Below are positions 34,136 to 42,766 of a DNA stretch of 64,000 nucleotides, piece by piece. A program made the translations under genes and the position numbers. The notes under the pieces were generated by a model. The model saw only the letters and a program-made list of their open reading frames with translations. It had not been told where the DNA came from and ran no database searches. The stretch comes from Lachnospiraceae bacterium (GTDB lineage Bacteria; Bacillota; Clostridia; Lachnospirales; Lachnospiraceae), in contig JAEEXG010000003.1 of assembly GCA_016291405.1 (NCBI GenBank), forward strand, positions 1 through 64,000, written 5' to 3'. Each line of letters begins with the position of its first letter. The stretch's first letter is position 1.

Positions 34136-35428
34136 ATGAAGATTATTTACATCACAGGTCACAAAAATCCCGACCTTGACACAGTATGCTCCGCATATGC
34201 ATACGCAGTTTTAAAAAGAAAACTTGACCCCAAAAACCAATATGTTGCCGTAAGATGCGGCCATTTAAGCGATAGCTCAAAGAAGATTTTGGCTTCTTTA
34301 AACATAACACCACCGCCTTTTATGGGAGATGTATTTCCGAAGGTTAAGGATGTTATGCTTACAAACGATGAAAGAATCGAGTCAAGTGCGCCCCTTACGG
34401 AAGTAGCAAAAAACTATAAAAAGACCAATCCTTCTGTTGTTCCTATTTTTGAAGACGGAGAGTTTTTGGGCCTTCTTTCAGTCGATGACATTTCTTCATG
34501 GTATATGGATAAATTGTCAAAGGGAGATGATTTAAACTCAGTTCCCACAATAAAAGATGTTATGACTAAGCAGGAAGCTCCAATTCAGTGTACGGACCTT
34601 TTTGAAGAAGCAAAGATGTCACTTTCCACATCCTCAAAGAGAGGTCTTGCGGTATTTGACGGAAATGCTTTCAGAGGATATGTAACAAGAAGATGCTTCT
34701 TGAAAGCCCCTAAATATAACGTGATTTTAATGGACCATAATGAGCCAAAGCAGAGCATTAAGGGAATTGAAACCGCGAACATTTTGGAAATTATCGACCA
34801 TCACAGACTTGATGCCATTAAGACAAGTCTTCCAATTTTCATAGATGCAGAGCCTCTTGGAAGCACTTGTACCATAGTGTATCAATTGTTTGTAAGAAAC
34901 CAGATTGTTCCTGATAAAGAAACCGCTAAGGTGTTACTTACAGGTATGATGGCAGATACTTTGGTGCTTAAAAGCCCCACCACAACAGCCGTTGATATTG
35001 CGGCAGCCAAGGCTTTGGCTGAAATCTGTAATGTGGATGTTAAAGAATTCGGACATGCCATGTTTAGCAATATGGAAAGCATTTCAAATCTCAATCCCGA
35101 AAATGCAATTCTTTCAGACTTTAAGCGCTACACAGAGCGCGGCGTAAGCTTTGGCATAGGACAGCTTGAAGTTACCACATTGGCAGATCTTGATACATAT
35201 AAGAGTAAATACTTACGTGCTTTGGAAGATGTAAGAGAGAAGAACGGTCTTGAATGGGCTGTACTTATGATTACAAATGTAATGAGTGAAAACAGTGTAT
35301 TGTTTACTACCACTCACAGATCCGTTAAGCATTTGCCTTATGAAGCTTTAGAGCCGGGAATCTTAGATATGCCGGGAGTAATGAGTAGAAAGAAGCAGTT
35401 GCTTCCTGAAATGATATTTACACTTTAA
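34136..35428 (+). CDS. ppaC: CBS-domain manganese-dependent inorganic pyrophosphatase (family II)
   Basis: This enzyme hydrolyses pyrophosphate to phosphate and pulls biosynthetic reactions forward. The protein has 430 residues. The DHH domain starts TGHKNPDLDTVCSAYAYA, is interrupted by a CBS pair (about 67-190), and resumes with LMDHNEPKQS and the DHH motif at 221-223. The C-terminal DHHA2 domain ends in SRKKQLLPEM. The CBS pair binds adenine nucleotides in related enzymes (AMP and ADP inhibit). The DRTGG domain found in some relatives is missing, which explains the shorter length. The start has a GGAGG ribosome-binding site. Confidence 0.94.
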   Translation: MKIIYITGHKNPDLDTVCSAYAYAVLKRKLDPKNQYVAVRCGHLSDSSKKILASLNITPPPFMGDVFPKVKDVMLTNDERIESSAPLTEVAKNYKKTNPSVVPIFEDGEFLGLLSVDDISSWYMDKLSKGDDLNSVPTIKDVMTKQEAPIQCTDLFEEAKMSLSTSSKRGLAVFDGNAFRGYVTRRCFLKAPKYNVILMDHNEPKQSIKGIETANILEIIDHHRLDAIKTSLPIFIDAEPLGSTCTIVYQLFVRNQIVPDKETAKVLLTGMMADTLVLKSPTTTAVDIAAAKALAEICNVDVKEFGHAMFSNMESISNLNPENAILSDFKRYTERGVSFGIGQLEVTTLADLDTYKSKYLRALEDVREKNGLEWAVLMITNVMSENSVLFTTTHRSVKHLPYEALEPGILDMPGVMSRKKQLLPEMIFTL

Positions 35429-35435
35429 AAATAAA

Positions 35436-35472
35436 ACCTTGAGCTTAGTCTTTCATAAGCTCAAGGTCTTTT
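35436..35472. terminator. Bidirectional terminator shared by ppaC and rqcH
   Basis: ACCTTGAGCTTA at 35436-35447 pairs perfectly with 35456-35467 (12 bp), with T runs on both strands. It includes the stop codon and last codons of rqcH. Confidence 0.9.
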
Positions 35473-37184
35473 ATATCATCGTCTATAACCATAGAATAGT
35501 TTGTGTAGTAAACCACAAATCCGGGCTTGGCTTTAGCGGGTTTCTTTACGTTTTTCTTTATAAGATAATCGATTTCCACCCTGTCACTTCCTCTACCCTT
35601 AGAATAGAATGCCGCTAGCCTTGCAGCTTCTTCAAAGGTTCTGTCGGGAACTTCTTTTCCGTTTGTTCTTACGATTACGTGGGAGCCGGGCATTTTCTTT
35701 GCGTGAAACCACCAGTCGTTTCCGTTTGCAAAATCAAAGGTAAGCCAGTCATTTTGATAGTTGTTCTTTCCTACATAAATATCAAATCCGTCACTGCTTT
35801 TATAGTGAAAAGGCTTTGAGGTAACTTTTTCTTTTTTACCTGTGTTTTTTGCTTTTATATATCCGGAATCCATAAGCTCTTGCTTAATCTGTGTTAAGTC
35901 GCTTTCATCAACGGCAATATCAAGGGCCGTTAAAATGGATTCTAAGTGAGTGACTTCTTCCTGAACATCTTTAATGATTTCAGTTAAAGACTCCGCGGTT
36001 CTTTTAAGCTTTGTATACTTTTCAAAGTACTTTTTACCGTTTTCAATGGCTGTTAAATCTTTATCCAAAGGAATGGTAATTGTTTCGTTTGTATAGTAAT
36101 TAAGGGCTTCAAAAGAAGTGGCGTTTGCGGGAACGTTATAGCCGTAAGTGTTTATAAGCTCTCCGTAAATTCTGTATTTATCTTTCTTTTCGGTATCCTT
36201 TAATTGCTTAGTCTGAAGGTCTAGTTTCTTTACGTTTCTTTCGTATATGGTCTGGGTGATTTTTCTTAAATCCGTAGACTTTTGACGAATACGTACAACG
36301 GTGCTTTTTTCTTTGTAATATGCAATCAGTAATTCGCTTATGCTTTCATACTTTTGCTTTCTTAAGTTTGAATAGATTGTAAGAGGTAAGCATGAATATT
36401 CTTTGGGACTGCTTCCTTCATACATTACTTCAAAATCAAAATTAGATTCTTTAATGTCTTTTACAATTCCTTCAAATGCATCGTAAAGGTCGTTTAATTC
36501 ATCATCCGAAAGAGAAGATGTGGAGGCATCGGAATCAAGCTTTGCTCTAAAAGAAACTTCGCTTGCCATGATTGGTGAAAAGCCGGTTAAGATTGTATAT
36601 AATGCCTTCTGAATGGGAAGATGAGCGTTTTTAATCATTTGGGTAAAGGTTTCTTTGTCTATTAAAAGGGGCTCTTTCTTTTCATCGGTCTTTGGAATAA
36701 AGTATTCTCTTCCGGGTAACACTTCACGGACGGAGCTTATGTTTCTTGATATATGCTTAATTGAATCTATGATGATTCCCTTATCATCGGTAAAGATAAT
36801 GTTTGAGTGCTTTCCCATAAGCTCAACTATAAGCTTTTTCCTGCAAACATCACCCATTTCGTCTAAATGTTCTAAAGTAAATTCAACGATTCGCTCAAGT
36901 CCCGGCTGTGTAACGCTTATAATTTTTGCATTTGATAAGTGCTTTCTTAAAAGCATGCAAAAAGTGGGAGCGTTTACGGGAGATGTCTTGTTTTCTTCGG
37001 TCTTATAGATAAGGGGAAGAGAAGCGTTTGCGCTTATAAGGATTCTAAACTGTGTAGAGTTACCCTTAATTGTAAGGAGTAATTCATCCGCTTCGGGCTG
37101 TGAAATTTTATATATTCTTGTATTTAAGGTTGCATCGCTTAATTCTTTAACGATGGCTGCAACCGTTATTCCGTCAAATGCCAT
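35445..37184 (-). CDS. rqcH: Ribosome quality control protein RqcH (NFACT/Rqc2 homologue)
   Basis: This protein binds obstructed 50S subunits and recruits tRNA-Ala to add C-terminal alanine tails. The protein has 579 residues from the ATG at 37184, which follows AAAGGA; an ATG ten codons earlier has no ribosome-binding site. The NFACT-N domain starts MAFDGITVAAIVKEL and includes RKHLSNAKI with QPGLERIVEFTLE. The residue pair there is Glu-Arg, where Asp-Arg is described as important for tRNA binding in characterised relatives. A helix-hairpin-helix region and a long coiled coil (about 280-430) follow. The NFACT-R domain has FDFANGNDWWFHAKKMPGSHVIVRT, at about residues 480-505. It is often annotated as fibronectin-binding protein FbpA. 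Confidence 0.93.
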   Translation of the reverse strand: MAFDGITVAAIVKELSDATLNTRIYKISQPEADELLLTIKGNSTQFRILISANASLPLIYKTEENKTSPVNAPTFCMLLRKHLSNAKIISVTQPGLERIVEFTLEHLDEMGDVCRKKLIVELMGKHSNIIFTDDKGIIIDSIKHISRNISSVREVLPGREYFIPKTDEKKEPLLIDKETFTQMIKNAHLPIQKALYTILTGFSPIMASEVSFRAKLDSDASTSSLSDDELNDLYDAFEGIVKDIKESNFDFEVMYEGSSPKEYSCLPLTIYSNLRKQKYESISELLIAYYKEKSTVVRIRQKSTDLRKITQTIYERNVKKLDLQTKQLKDTEKKDKYRIYGELINTYGYNVPANATSFEALNYYTNETITIPLDKDLTAIENGKKYFEKYTKLKRTAESLTEIIKDVQEEVTHLESILTALDIAVDESDLTQIKQELMDSGYIKAKNTGKKEKVTSKPFHYKSSDGFDIYVGKNNYQNDWLTFDFANGNDWWFHAKKMPGSHVIVRTNGKEVPDRTFEEAARLAAFYSKGRGSDRVEIDYLIKKNVKKPAKAKPGFVVYYTNYSMVIDDDIKDLELMKD

Positions 37185-37264
37185 ATTGTTTTCCTTTGTA
37201 AAAATTATATCCATATATTACCACAATGTTCTTTCAAATGATAAGGCTTTTTTCTTCACTTTTC

Positions 37265-37293
37265 TTGACTATTATTACTAAATTTTCTATAAT
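37265..37293 (+). promoter_or_regulatory. Strong promoter of the yicC-gmk-rpoZ operon
   Basis: TTGACT at 37265-37270 and TATAAT at 37288-37293 are separated by 17 bp, close to the sigma-A consensus. The predicted start is near 37300. Confidence 0.88.
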
Positions 37294-37300
37294 GACTTAG

Positions 37301-37337
37301 GGTATGCAACTAGGCATAAATTGCAGGATTGCATACC
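37301..37337 (+). promoter_or_regulatory. Hairpin at the 5' end of the yicC transcript
   Basis: GGTATGCAA at 37301-37309 pairs perfectly with TTGCATACC at 37329-37337 around a 19-nt loop. It begins at the predicted transcription start, so it could protect the 5' end or act as an operator. Confidence 0.5.
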
Positions 37338-37359
37338 ACACTATTTTTAGGAGAATATC

Positions 37360-38238
37360 ATGATAAAAAGCATGACAGGCTTCGGCCGTGCGGAGTATGC
37401 AGATGTCAATCGTAAATTTACGGTTGAAATTAAGTCTGTTAACCATCGTTACCTTGACATGGCTATTAAAATGCCAAAGAAACTTAATTTCTTTGAAGCA
37501 GCCATTCGTAACGAGCTTAAGGCTAGCATTCAGCGTGGTAAGGTAGATGTGTTTATCACCTACGAAGACTACACTGAGAACAACGTCGGAATTAAATACA
37601 ATAAAGACGTTGCGGAAGAGTACTTAAAGTATTTAAAACAGATGTCCGAAGAATTTGATCTTGATTGCGATATCAGAGTGTCCACCCTTTCAAGATACCC
37701 CGAAGTTTTCACCATGGATGAAACCGAAATTGATGAAGACGAAATCTGGGCAGGCTTAAAGAAAGCCATTCAGGGTGCTGCGGATAAGTTCGTTGAGGCC
37801 AGAATCAAAGAAGGTGAAAACCTTAAAAACGATTTGATCGACAAGCTTGATGACATGCTTTCACATGTGGCGTACGTCAAGGAAAGAGCCCCTGAAATTA
37901 TCGCAGAGTACAAAAAGGGACTTGAAGAAAAGATCAAAGAATTGTTGGGCGACACCAAAGTCGATGAAGGAAGACTCCTTACCGAAGTTGCAATCTTTGC
38001 AGACAAGGTTTGTATCGACGAAGAAATCGTTCGCTTAACAAGCCATATCGAGACCACGAAGAAAACCTTGATAGAGGGCGGAAGCATAGGACGTAAACTT
38101 GATTTTATCGCCCAGGAAATGAACCGCGAAGCAAATACCATTCTTTCTAAGGCAAATGACCTTGCCACAAGTAATCATGCTATTGAGCTTAAAACAGAAA
38201 TTGAGAAAGTTAGAGAGCAGATTCAAAACATTGAGTAA
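37360..38238 (+). CDS. yicC: YicC/YloC family endoribonuclease
   Basis: The protein has 292 residues. The N-terminal YicC_N domain (1-155) begins with MTGFGRAE and continues with EIKSVNHRYLDM; the C-terminal DUF1732 domain (about 205-292) has EEIVRLTSHIETTKKTL and IGRKLDFIAQEMNREANTI, ending SNHAIELKTEIEKVREQIQNIE. Family members have been reported to be metal-dependent endoribonucleases. It is the first gene of an operon with gmk and rpoZ, the common Firmicutes order, but remA, often found between yicC and gmk, is absent. Confidence 0.95.
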   Translation: MIKSMTGFGRAEYADVNRKFTVEIKSVNHRYLDMAIKMPKKLNFFEAAIRNELKASIQRGKVDVFITYEDYTENNVGIKYNKDVAEEYLKYLKQMSEEFDLDCDIRVSTLSRYPEVFTMDETEIDEDEIWAGLKKAIQGAADKFVEARIKEGENLKNDLIDKLDDMLSHVAYVKERAPEIIAEYKKGLEEKIKELLGDTKVDEGRLLTEVAIFADKVCIDEEIVRLTSHIETTKKTLIEGGSIGRKLDFIAQEMNREANTILSKANDLATSNHAIELKTEIEKVREQIQNIE

Positions 38239-38248
38239 GGAAAGATTT

Positions 38249-38863
38249 ATGGATGGATTATTGATTGTTATTTCGGGATTTTCGGGATCCGGTAAAGGTA
38301 CCATTTTAAAGAGCTTATTAAAAGACTACGATGAGTACGTTTTTTCCGTGTCCATGACCACAAGAGCCCCCAGAGACGGTGAAGTAGACGGTAAGGATTA
38401 TTTCTTTGTCACAAGGGATGAATTTGAGAAGGCAATCAAAGAGGACGGCTTTGTGGAGTATGCCGAATATTGCGGAAACTACTACGGCACCCCTAAGGCT
38501 TATGTAGAAGAACAGCTTAAAAAGGGAAAGAGCGTTATCCTTGATATCGAAGTTCAGGGAGCTATGCAGATTAAAGAAAAGTTTCCGGACGCGTTGATGG
38601 TTTTTGTGGCTCCTCCGTCAATCGACGTATTGCTTCAAAGATTAAGAGCCAGAGGAACAGAGACAGAAGAAGTTATTCAAAAGCGTATACTTCGTGCAAA
38701 AGAAGAAGTTGAGCGTATTGATAAATATGAATACCTTGTAATTAATGACAATCTTGATACGGCCGTATCCGAGCTTCACCAGATGGCTGAAGCCGCTAAG
38801 TTTTCAACCAAGCGTTTATCGAAATTCATGGCTAAGATCAAGGCAGAGCTTAACAATATTTAA
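38249..38863 (+). CDS. gmk: Guanylate kinase
   Basis: This enzyme converts GMP to GDP with ATP. The protein has 204 residues from the ATG at 38249, which follows AAGGAAAG. The in-frame start at 38156 lies inside yicC and is rejected. The P-loop is SGFSGSGKGT, and GMP binding uses the conserved SMTTRAPRDGEVDGKDYFFV segment (about 34-53) and EYAEYCGNYYGT. VILDIEVQGAMQIKEKFPDALMVFVAPPS, at about residues 92-120, is also diagnostic. It lies 10 bp after yicC. Confidence 0.97.
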   Translation: MDGLLIVISGFSGSGKGTILKSLLKDYDEYVFSVSMTTRAPRDGEVDGKDYFFVTRDEFEKAIKEDGFVEYAEYCGNYYGTPKAYVEEQLKKGKSVILDIEVQGAMQIKEKFPDALMVFVAPPSIDVLLQRLRARGTETEEVIQKRILRAKEEVERIDKYEYLVINDNLDTAVSELHQMAEAAKFSTKRLSKFMAKIKAELNNI

Positions 38864-38875
38864 AGGAGAAAGAAA

Positions 38876-39109
38876 ATGTTACATCCCTCTTATTCAGATT
38901 TAATGAAAGTTGTAAACAGTGATGTTGAACCCGGCGAAGCCAAGGTTGTAAACTCACGTTATTCAATCGTTATGGCTACTTCACGTCGTGCACGTCAGAT
39001 CGTTGCAGGCGATGAACCTTATGTAGAAGCTGAAGGAAAGAAACCCTTAAGCATTGCAGTTGATGAATTAAATCAAGGAAAGATTAAGATTATCAGCGAA
39101 GAAGAATAA
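38876..39109 (+). CDS. rpoZ: RNA polymerase omega subunit
   Basis: The protein has 77 residues. It assists folding of beta-prime. Motifs are YSDLMKVVN near the start, NSRYSIVMATSRRARQI and the KPLSIAVDELNQGKI tail. The ribosome-binding site is AAAGGAG. It lies 12 bp after gmk. A terminator-like hairpin follows. Confidence 0.95.
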   Translation: MLHPSYSDLMKVVNSDVEPGEAKVVNSRYSIVMATSRRARQIVAGDEPYVEAEGKKPLSIAVDELNQGKIKIISEEE

Positions 39110-39120
39110 TAATCGGTGAA

Positions 39121-39155
39121 ATGGGAAATGCCGAAAGGTGTTTCCCATTTGTTTT
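39121..39155 (+). terminator. Hairpin between rpoZ and rimO
   Basis: ATGGGAAATGCC at 39121-39132 pairs with 39137-39148 (two G-T pairs) around a GAAA loop, followed by TTTGTTTT. It lies 12 bp before the rimO start, so it may be an attenuator, terminating or reducing transcription between the two gene groups. Confidence 0.8.
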
Positions 39156-39167
39156 AGGTATGTGCGA

Positions 39168-40520
39168 ATGAAGATATTTTTTGTGTCCTTAGGATGCGAT
39201 AAAAACCTTGTGGATTCGGAAATGATGCTTGGTGAACTCTCAAAAGCGGGTCACGAGATAGTAGACGATGAAACAATTGCCGACATTGCCATAGTCAATT
39301 CCTGTTCATTTATAAGTGATGCCAAAAAAGAAAGCATTGAAACACTTATTGAAATGGGAAACTTAAAAAAGACTTCCGGATTAAAAGGCCTTATTTGTTG
39401 CGGATGTTTATCTCAAAGATACACAGAAGAGATAAAAGAACAGCTTCCCGAAGTTGATGTCATTGTAGGCACCATGGCTATTGATGAAATAGTTAATGCA
39501 GTAAAATATATAGAAGATAATTATAAAGAAGGCTTAAGCGTAAGAGAGTATAAAAAGCCTATAGATGGTCCCTTAGTGTATGGAAAAGAAAGGCTTCTTA
39601 CAACCGGTGGACACTACGCTTATTTAAAGATTTCAGAAGGGTGCGATAAGCATTGCACCTATTGTGCCATTCCAAAAATGAGGGGAAATTACCGCTCCGT
39701 TCCCATGGAAGTCTTAGTAAATGAAGCAAAGAAATTATCAGAGGGCGGAGTTAAAGAATTAATCTTGGTAGCTCAGGAAACCACTCTTTACGGAATTGAT
39801 TTATACAAAGAAAAGGCTCTTCCGAAGCTTTTAAGAGAGCTTTCAAAGATAGAAGACATAAAGGCTATAAGAATCCTTTATTGTTATCCCGAAGAAATTA
39901 CTGATGACTTAATAGATGAAATGAGAGATAATGAAAAAGTAGTTCATTATCTTGATATGCCCATTCAAAGCGGCTCTGACAGAGTGCTTAAAAGAATGGG
40001 AAGAAAAACAGACGCAGAGTCTATAGTTTCTTTGGTTAAAAAGCTTAGGGAAAAGATTCCGGATATTTGTATAAGAACCACACTTATTTCGGGATTCCCC
40101 GGAGAAACACTTAAAGACCACCTTAATACCAAAACCTTTGTAAAGAAAATACGCTTTGACAGATTGGGAGTCTTTACTTACTCAAAAGAAGAAGGAACAG
40201 CTGCTGAAAAGTTAAACAGACAAGTTCCATATTTCATTAAGAAGCTTAGAAGAGATTCAATCATGAGGCTTCAAAGAGATATTTCTTTTGAAAAGGCCAA
40301 AGAAGAAGTGGGAAGAGACTTAAATGTGTTTGTGGAAGGTCACATTCCCGAAGATAATGTGTATGTTTGCAGAACATATAAAGATGCTCCTAATGTAGAC
40401 GGTTATCTGTTTTTGGAAACATCAAGACAGTTAATGTCAGGAGATATAATTAAAGCCCATGTAACAGGGGCAAAAGAATATGATTTAATGGGGGTACCGA
40501 CAGATGAATTTACCGAATAA
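39168..40520 (+). CDS. rimO: Ribosomal protein S12 methylthiotransferase RimO
   Basis: This radical SAM enzyme methylthiolates an aspartate of ribosomal protein S12. The protein has 450 residues from the ATG at 39168. The N-terminal MTTase domain has FFVSLGCDKNLVDSE and IVNSCSFISDAKKES, plus a third cysteine in GLICCGCL, for the first iron-sulphur cluster. The radical SAM motif is CDKHCTYC. A C-terminal TRAM domain follows (about 385-450). The ribosome-binding site is weak (AGGT), and the preceding hairpin may limit expression. It overlaps pgsA by 17 bp. Confidence 0.95.
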   Translation: MKIFFVSLGCDKNLVDSEMMLGELSKAGHEIVDDETIADIAIVNSCSFISDAKKESIETLIEMGNLKKTSGLKGLICCGCLSQRYTEEIKEQLPEVDVIVGTMAIDEIVNAVKYIEDNYKEGLSVREYKKPIDGPLVYGKERLLTTGGHYAYLKISEGCDKHCTYCAIPKMRGNYRSVPMEVLVNEAKKLSEGGVKELILVAQETTLYGIDLYKEKALPKLLRELSKIEDIKAIRILYCYPEEITDDLIDEMRDNEKVVHYLDMPIQSGSDRVLKRMGRKTDAESIVSLVKKLREKIPDICIRTTLISGFPGETLKDHLNTKTFVKKIRFDRLGVFTYSKEEGTAAEKLNRQVPYFIKKLRRDSIMRLQRDISFEKAKEEVGRDLNVFVEGHIPEDNVYVCRTYKDAPNVDGYLFLETSRQLMSGDIIKAHVTGAKEYDLMGVPTDEFTE

Positions 40521-41166
40521 GCTTACGATTTTAAGAATGATCATGATCCCGTTCTTTGTGTTCTTTATTTTGGCGGGATTTATTCCTTACAACAATTACA
40601 TTGCTCTTGGCATTTTTGCCCTTGCCAGCATAACAGATATGCTTGATGGAAAGATTGCAAGAAAAAGAAACCTTGTAACAAACTTCGGAAAGTTTATGGA
40701 TCCCTTGGCTGATAAGCTTTTGGTTGTAACCGCGCTTTTATGCCTCTTAATCGTAGACGGCGGACAAAGAATGTGCTCAAACCAGATAGTTGCTTTGATT
40801 GCCGTATTAATCGTTGTTGCAAGAGAGTTTGTAATAAGCGGATTCAGACTTGTTGCAAGCGATAACGGAGTTGTTATTGCGGCTTCCATGTGGGGTAAAT
40901 TTAAAACAGCCACCACGATGGTTGCAATATGCTTAATGATAGTAGTTAATGAATTAAGCGAAGTAGCGCCTTTCTTTAAAGAACTTACAATGATTCTTTT
41001 CTGGGTAGCAATCACTCTTACAATAGTTTCTTTGGTTGACTATGTAGTAAAGAACTGGACTGTAATGTTTGCGGTTGATAAAGAAGTTAAGCCTGCAAAA
41101 GAAGAGAATAAAGAAACCGACAACACACCTAAATTCGATCCAAACACCGGAGAACCTTTACAATAA
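40504..41166 (+). CDS. pgsA: CDP-diacylglycerol--glycerol-3-phosphate 3-phosphatidyltransferase
   Basis: This enzyme makes phosphatidylglycerol phosphate, the committed step to phosphatidylglycerol. The protein has 220 residues, about six membrane helices, and the CDP-alcohol phosphotransferase motif D-G-x2-A-R-x8-G-x3-D-x3-D in DMLDGKIARKRNLVTNFGKF plus MDPLADK. A hydrophilic C-terminal tail of about 30 residues is rich in Lys and Glu. It overlaps rimO by 17 bp and cinA by 1 bp. The order rimO-pgsA-cinA-recA is common in Clostridia. Confidence 0.95.
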   Translation: MNLPNKLTILRMIMIPFFVFFILAGFIPYNNYIALGIFALASITDMLDGKIARKRNLVTNFGKFMDPLADKLLVVTALLCLLIVDGGQRMCSNQIVALIAVLIVVAREFVISGFRLVASDNGVVIAASMWGKFKTATTMVAICLMIVVNELSEVAPFFKELTMILFWVAITLTIVSLVDYVVKNWTVMFAVDKEVKPAKEENKETDNTPKFDPNTGEPLQ

Positions 41167-42437
41167 TGGCTGACAGAAAAATTGTAGAAATAGTATGCGT
41201 TGGAACTGAAATATTGCTTGGAAACATTGTAAACACTAATGCACAGTTTTTAGCAAAGGAATGTGCGGCTTTAGGTTTATCCAATTACTATCAGACTGTG
41301 GTCGGAGACAATGAGCAAAGGCTTAAAGAGACCATTGAGCTTGCACTTTCACGTTCCGATATTGTTATTCTTTCGGGAGGCCTTGGCCCCACTCAGGATG
41401 ACCTTACAAAGGAAGTTGCAGCAAAAGTTGCGGGTAAAGAGCTTTATCTTGATAAAAAAAGCGAAGATAACATTAAAGCAATATTTAAAGCAAGAGGATA
41501 TGAGTTTACGCCAAACAATAAAAAACAGGCCATGATTCCCAAGGATTCAATTATCCTTGATAATTCAAACGGAACGGCGCCGGGCGTTATCATTCCCTAC
41601 AACGATAAGTATATGATTTTACTTCCCGGACCTCCCGGAGAGTTAAAACTTATGTTTAAAGAAAGCGTTGAGCCCTTCTTAAGAAGCCTTTCAAAAGAAG
41701 TGTTTGTTACTTCTACAGTAAAGGTTGTTTCTGTGGGAGAGAGCATTTGCGAAACAAGGATTATGGATTTGATTGAAAACCAGACAAATCCCACCATTGC
41801 AACCTATGCTCATGACGGTGAAGTGCATATAAGAGTCACCGCAAACGCAGAGACTGAAGAAGAAGCAAATAAGTTACTTAAACCTGTAGTAAGAGAGTTA
41901 AAGCAGCGCTTTGGAAATAACGTATATACCACTCACAACGATGTTTCTTTGGAACAGGCTGTTGTGGACCTTTGTAAAGGCGCAAACTTAAGAATTAAGA
42001 CTGTAGAGTCCTGCACAGCAGGAATGGTTGCTGCCCGTATCGTTAACGTACCCGGAGCTTCCGAAATCTTTAAATACGGTCTTATTACTTACTCAAATAA
42101 GGCTAAAAGAAAACTTACGGGCGTAAAGAAAGCAACTCTTGAAAAGTATACCGCCGTAAGTAAAGAAGTAGCCTGTGAAATGGTAAGAAACATTGATATA
42201 GGCCCTAAAGCCGATGTGCTTATTGGTGTAACCGGTTATGCGGATTCAAACGATGAAAGCATTCCCGCAGGCCTTGTATACATAGCCGTTAACGTATGCG
42301 GAAAGACAAGAGTTGAAGAATACAGATTTAACGGAGACAGAAATAAGGTAAGAACAAAAGCCACCACACAGGCCCTGGTGCTTGTAAGAGAGTGCATGCT
42401 TGAGTATTTAAGCGAAATGACATTCAGAGATGCTTAA
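41166..42437 (+). CDS. cinA: CinA family protein (nicotinamide-nucleotide amidase / competence-damage protein)
   Basis: The protein has 423 residues. The N-terminal MoaB/MogA-like domain (1-170) starts VEIVCVGTEILLGNIVNTNAQFLA and has SGGLGPTQDDLT and LLPGPPGELK. The C-terminal CinA domain (about 255-415) has TVESCTAGMVAARIVNVPGAS. CinA proteins deamidate NMN for pyridine nucleotide salvage; some also have ADP-ribose pyrophosphatase activity. It ends just upstream of the recA control region. Confidence 0.93.
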   Translation: MADRKIVEIVCVGTEILLGNIVNTNAQFLAKECAALGLSNYYQTVVGDNEQRLKETIELALSRSDIVILSGGLGPTQDDLTKEVAAKVAGKELYLDKKSEDNIKAIFKARGYEFTPNNKKQAMIPKDSIILDNSNGTAPGVIIPYNDKYMILLPGPPGELKLMFKESVEPFLRSLSKEVFVTSTVKVVSVGESICETRIMDLIENQTNPTIATYAHDGEVHIRVTANAETEEEANKLLKPVVRELKQRFGNNVYTTHNDVSLEQAVVDLCKGANLRIKTVESCTAGMVAARIVNVPGASEIFKYGLITYSNKAKRKLTGVKKATLEKYTAVSKEVACEMVRNIDIGPKADVLIGVTGYADSNDESIPAGLVYIAVNVCGKTRVEEYRFNGDRNKVRTKATTQALVLVRECMLEYLSEMTFRDA

Positions 42438-42443
42438 CTTACC

Positions 42444-42471
42444 TTGACAAAGACGGATTATATAATAAAAT
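42444..42471 (+). promoter_or_regulatory. Candidate promoter directly after cinA
   Basis: TTGACA at 42444-42449 and TAAAAT at 42466-42471 are separated by 16 bp. It lies immediately before a terminator hairpin, so a transcript from it would end almost at once unless the hairpin is read through. It may be a chance match. Confidence 0.25.
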
Positions 42472-42502
42472 AGAAGCGTGGTGTTTACCATGCTTCTTTT
42501 TA
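42472..42502 (+). terminator. Terminator after cinA
   Basis: AGAAGCGTGGT at 42472-42482 pairs with ACCATGCTTCT at 42487-42497 (one G-T pair) around a GTTT loop, followed by TTTTATTT. It ends the rimO-pgsA-cinA unit. Confidence 0.85.
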
Positions 42503-42690
42503 TTTATGTATTTACGGCTTTCAACGTTTGCCGATTATTTCAAAGCGGGTTATCCCGTCTAAGCAGAATGCATCTGAAGAATCTTTCGTATCCTTTCGTT
42601 AATTCTCAGAATAATTTAATAAGGAGGTACCAAGGATTTGAAGTTTGTTACATAGAAAATCTTTTTTACAAATCCTAAAAAAATTACGAA
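42503..42690. other. Non-coding spacer between cinA and recA
   Basis: This is part of a 329-bp gap. It holds a strong ribosome-binding-like AAGGAGG at 42621-42627 without a credible gene after it; a TTG would give only five codons. It also holds an inverted repeat, AGGATTTG at 42633-42640 and CAAATCCT at 42669-42676. I see no real open reading frame here. Confidence 0.5.
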
Positions 42691-42696
42691 AGAAGA

Positions 42697-42745
42697 TTGA
42701 CAAATACGAACAGATGTTTTATTCTTTATTTAGAACGTTTGTTCT
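42697..42745 (+). promoter_or_regulatory. recA promoter with two SOS (LexA/DinR) boxes
   Basis: TTGACA at 42697-42702 and TATTCT at 42720-42725 are 17 bp apart. CGAACAGATGTTTT at 42707-42720 matches the Gram-positive Cheo box CGAACRNRYGTTYG at 13 of 14 positions and fills the spacer. A second box, AGAACGTTTGTTCT at 42732-42745, is symmetrical in its arms and covers the start point. LexA would therefore block both polymerase binding and start. Confidence 0.88.
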
Positions 42746-42766
42746 TAAACAGGAGGACGAAATCTA

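Noticed and set aside
35445..37184. Fibronectin-binding adhesin
   Set aside because: NFACT-N and NFACT-R domains identify RqcH. The adhesin name is historical, and no signal peptide is present.
37360..38863. A remA gene between yicC and gmk
   Set aside because: The gap is only 10 bp; remA is absent here.
42478..42678. 66-residue open frame between cinA and recA
   Set aside because: Its start lies inside the cinA terminator stem, it lacks a ribosome-binding site, and the composition is unlike neighbouring genes.
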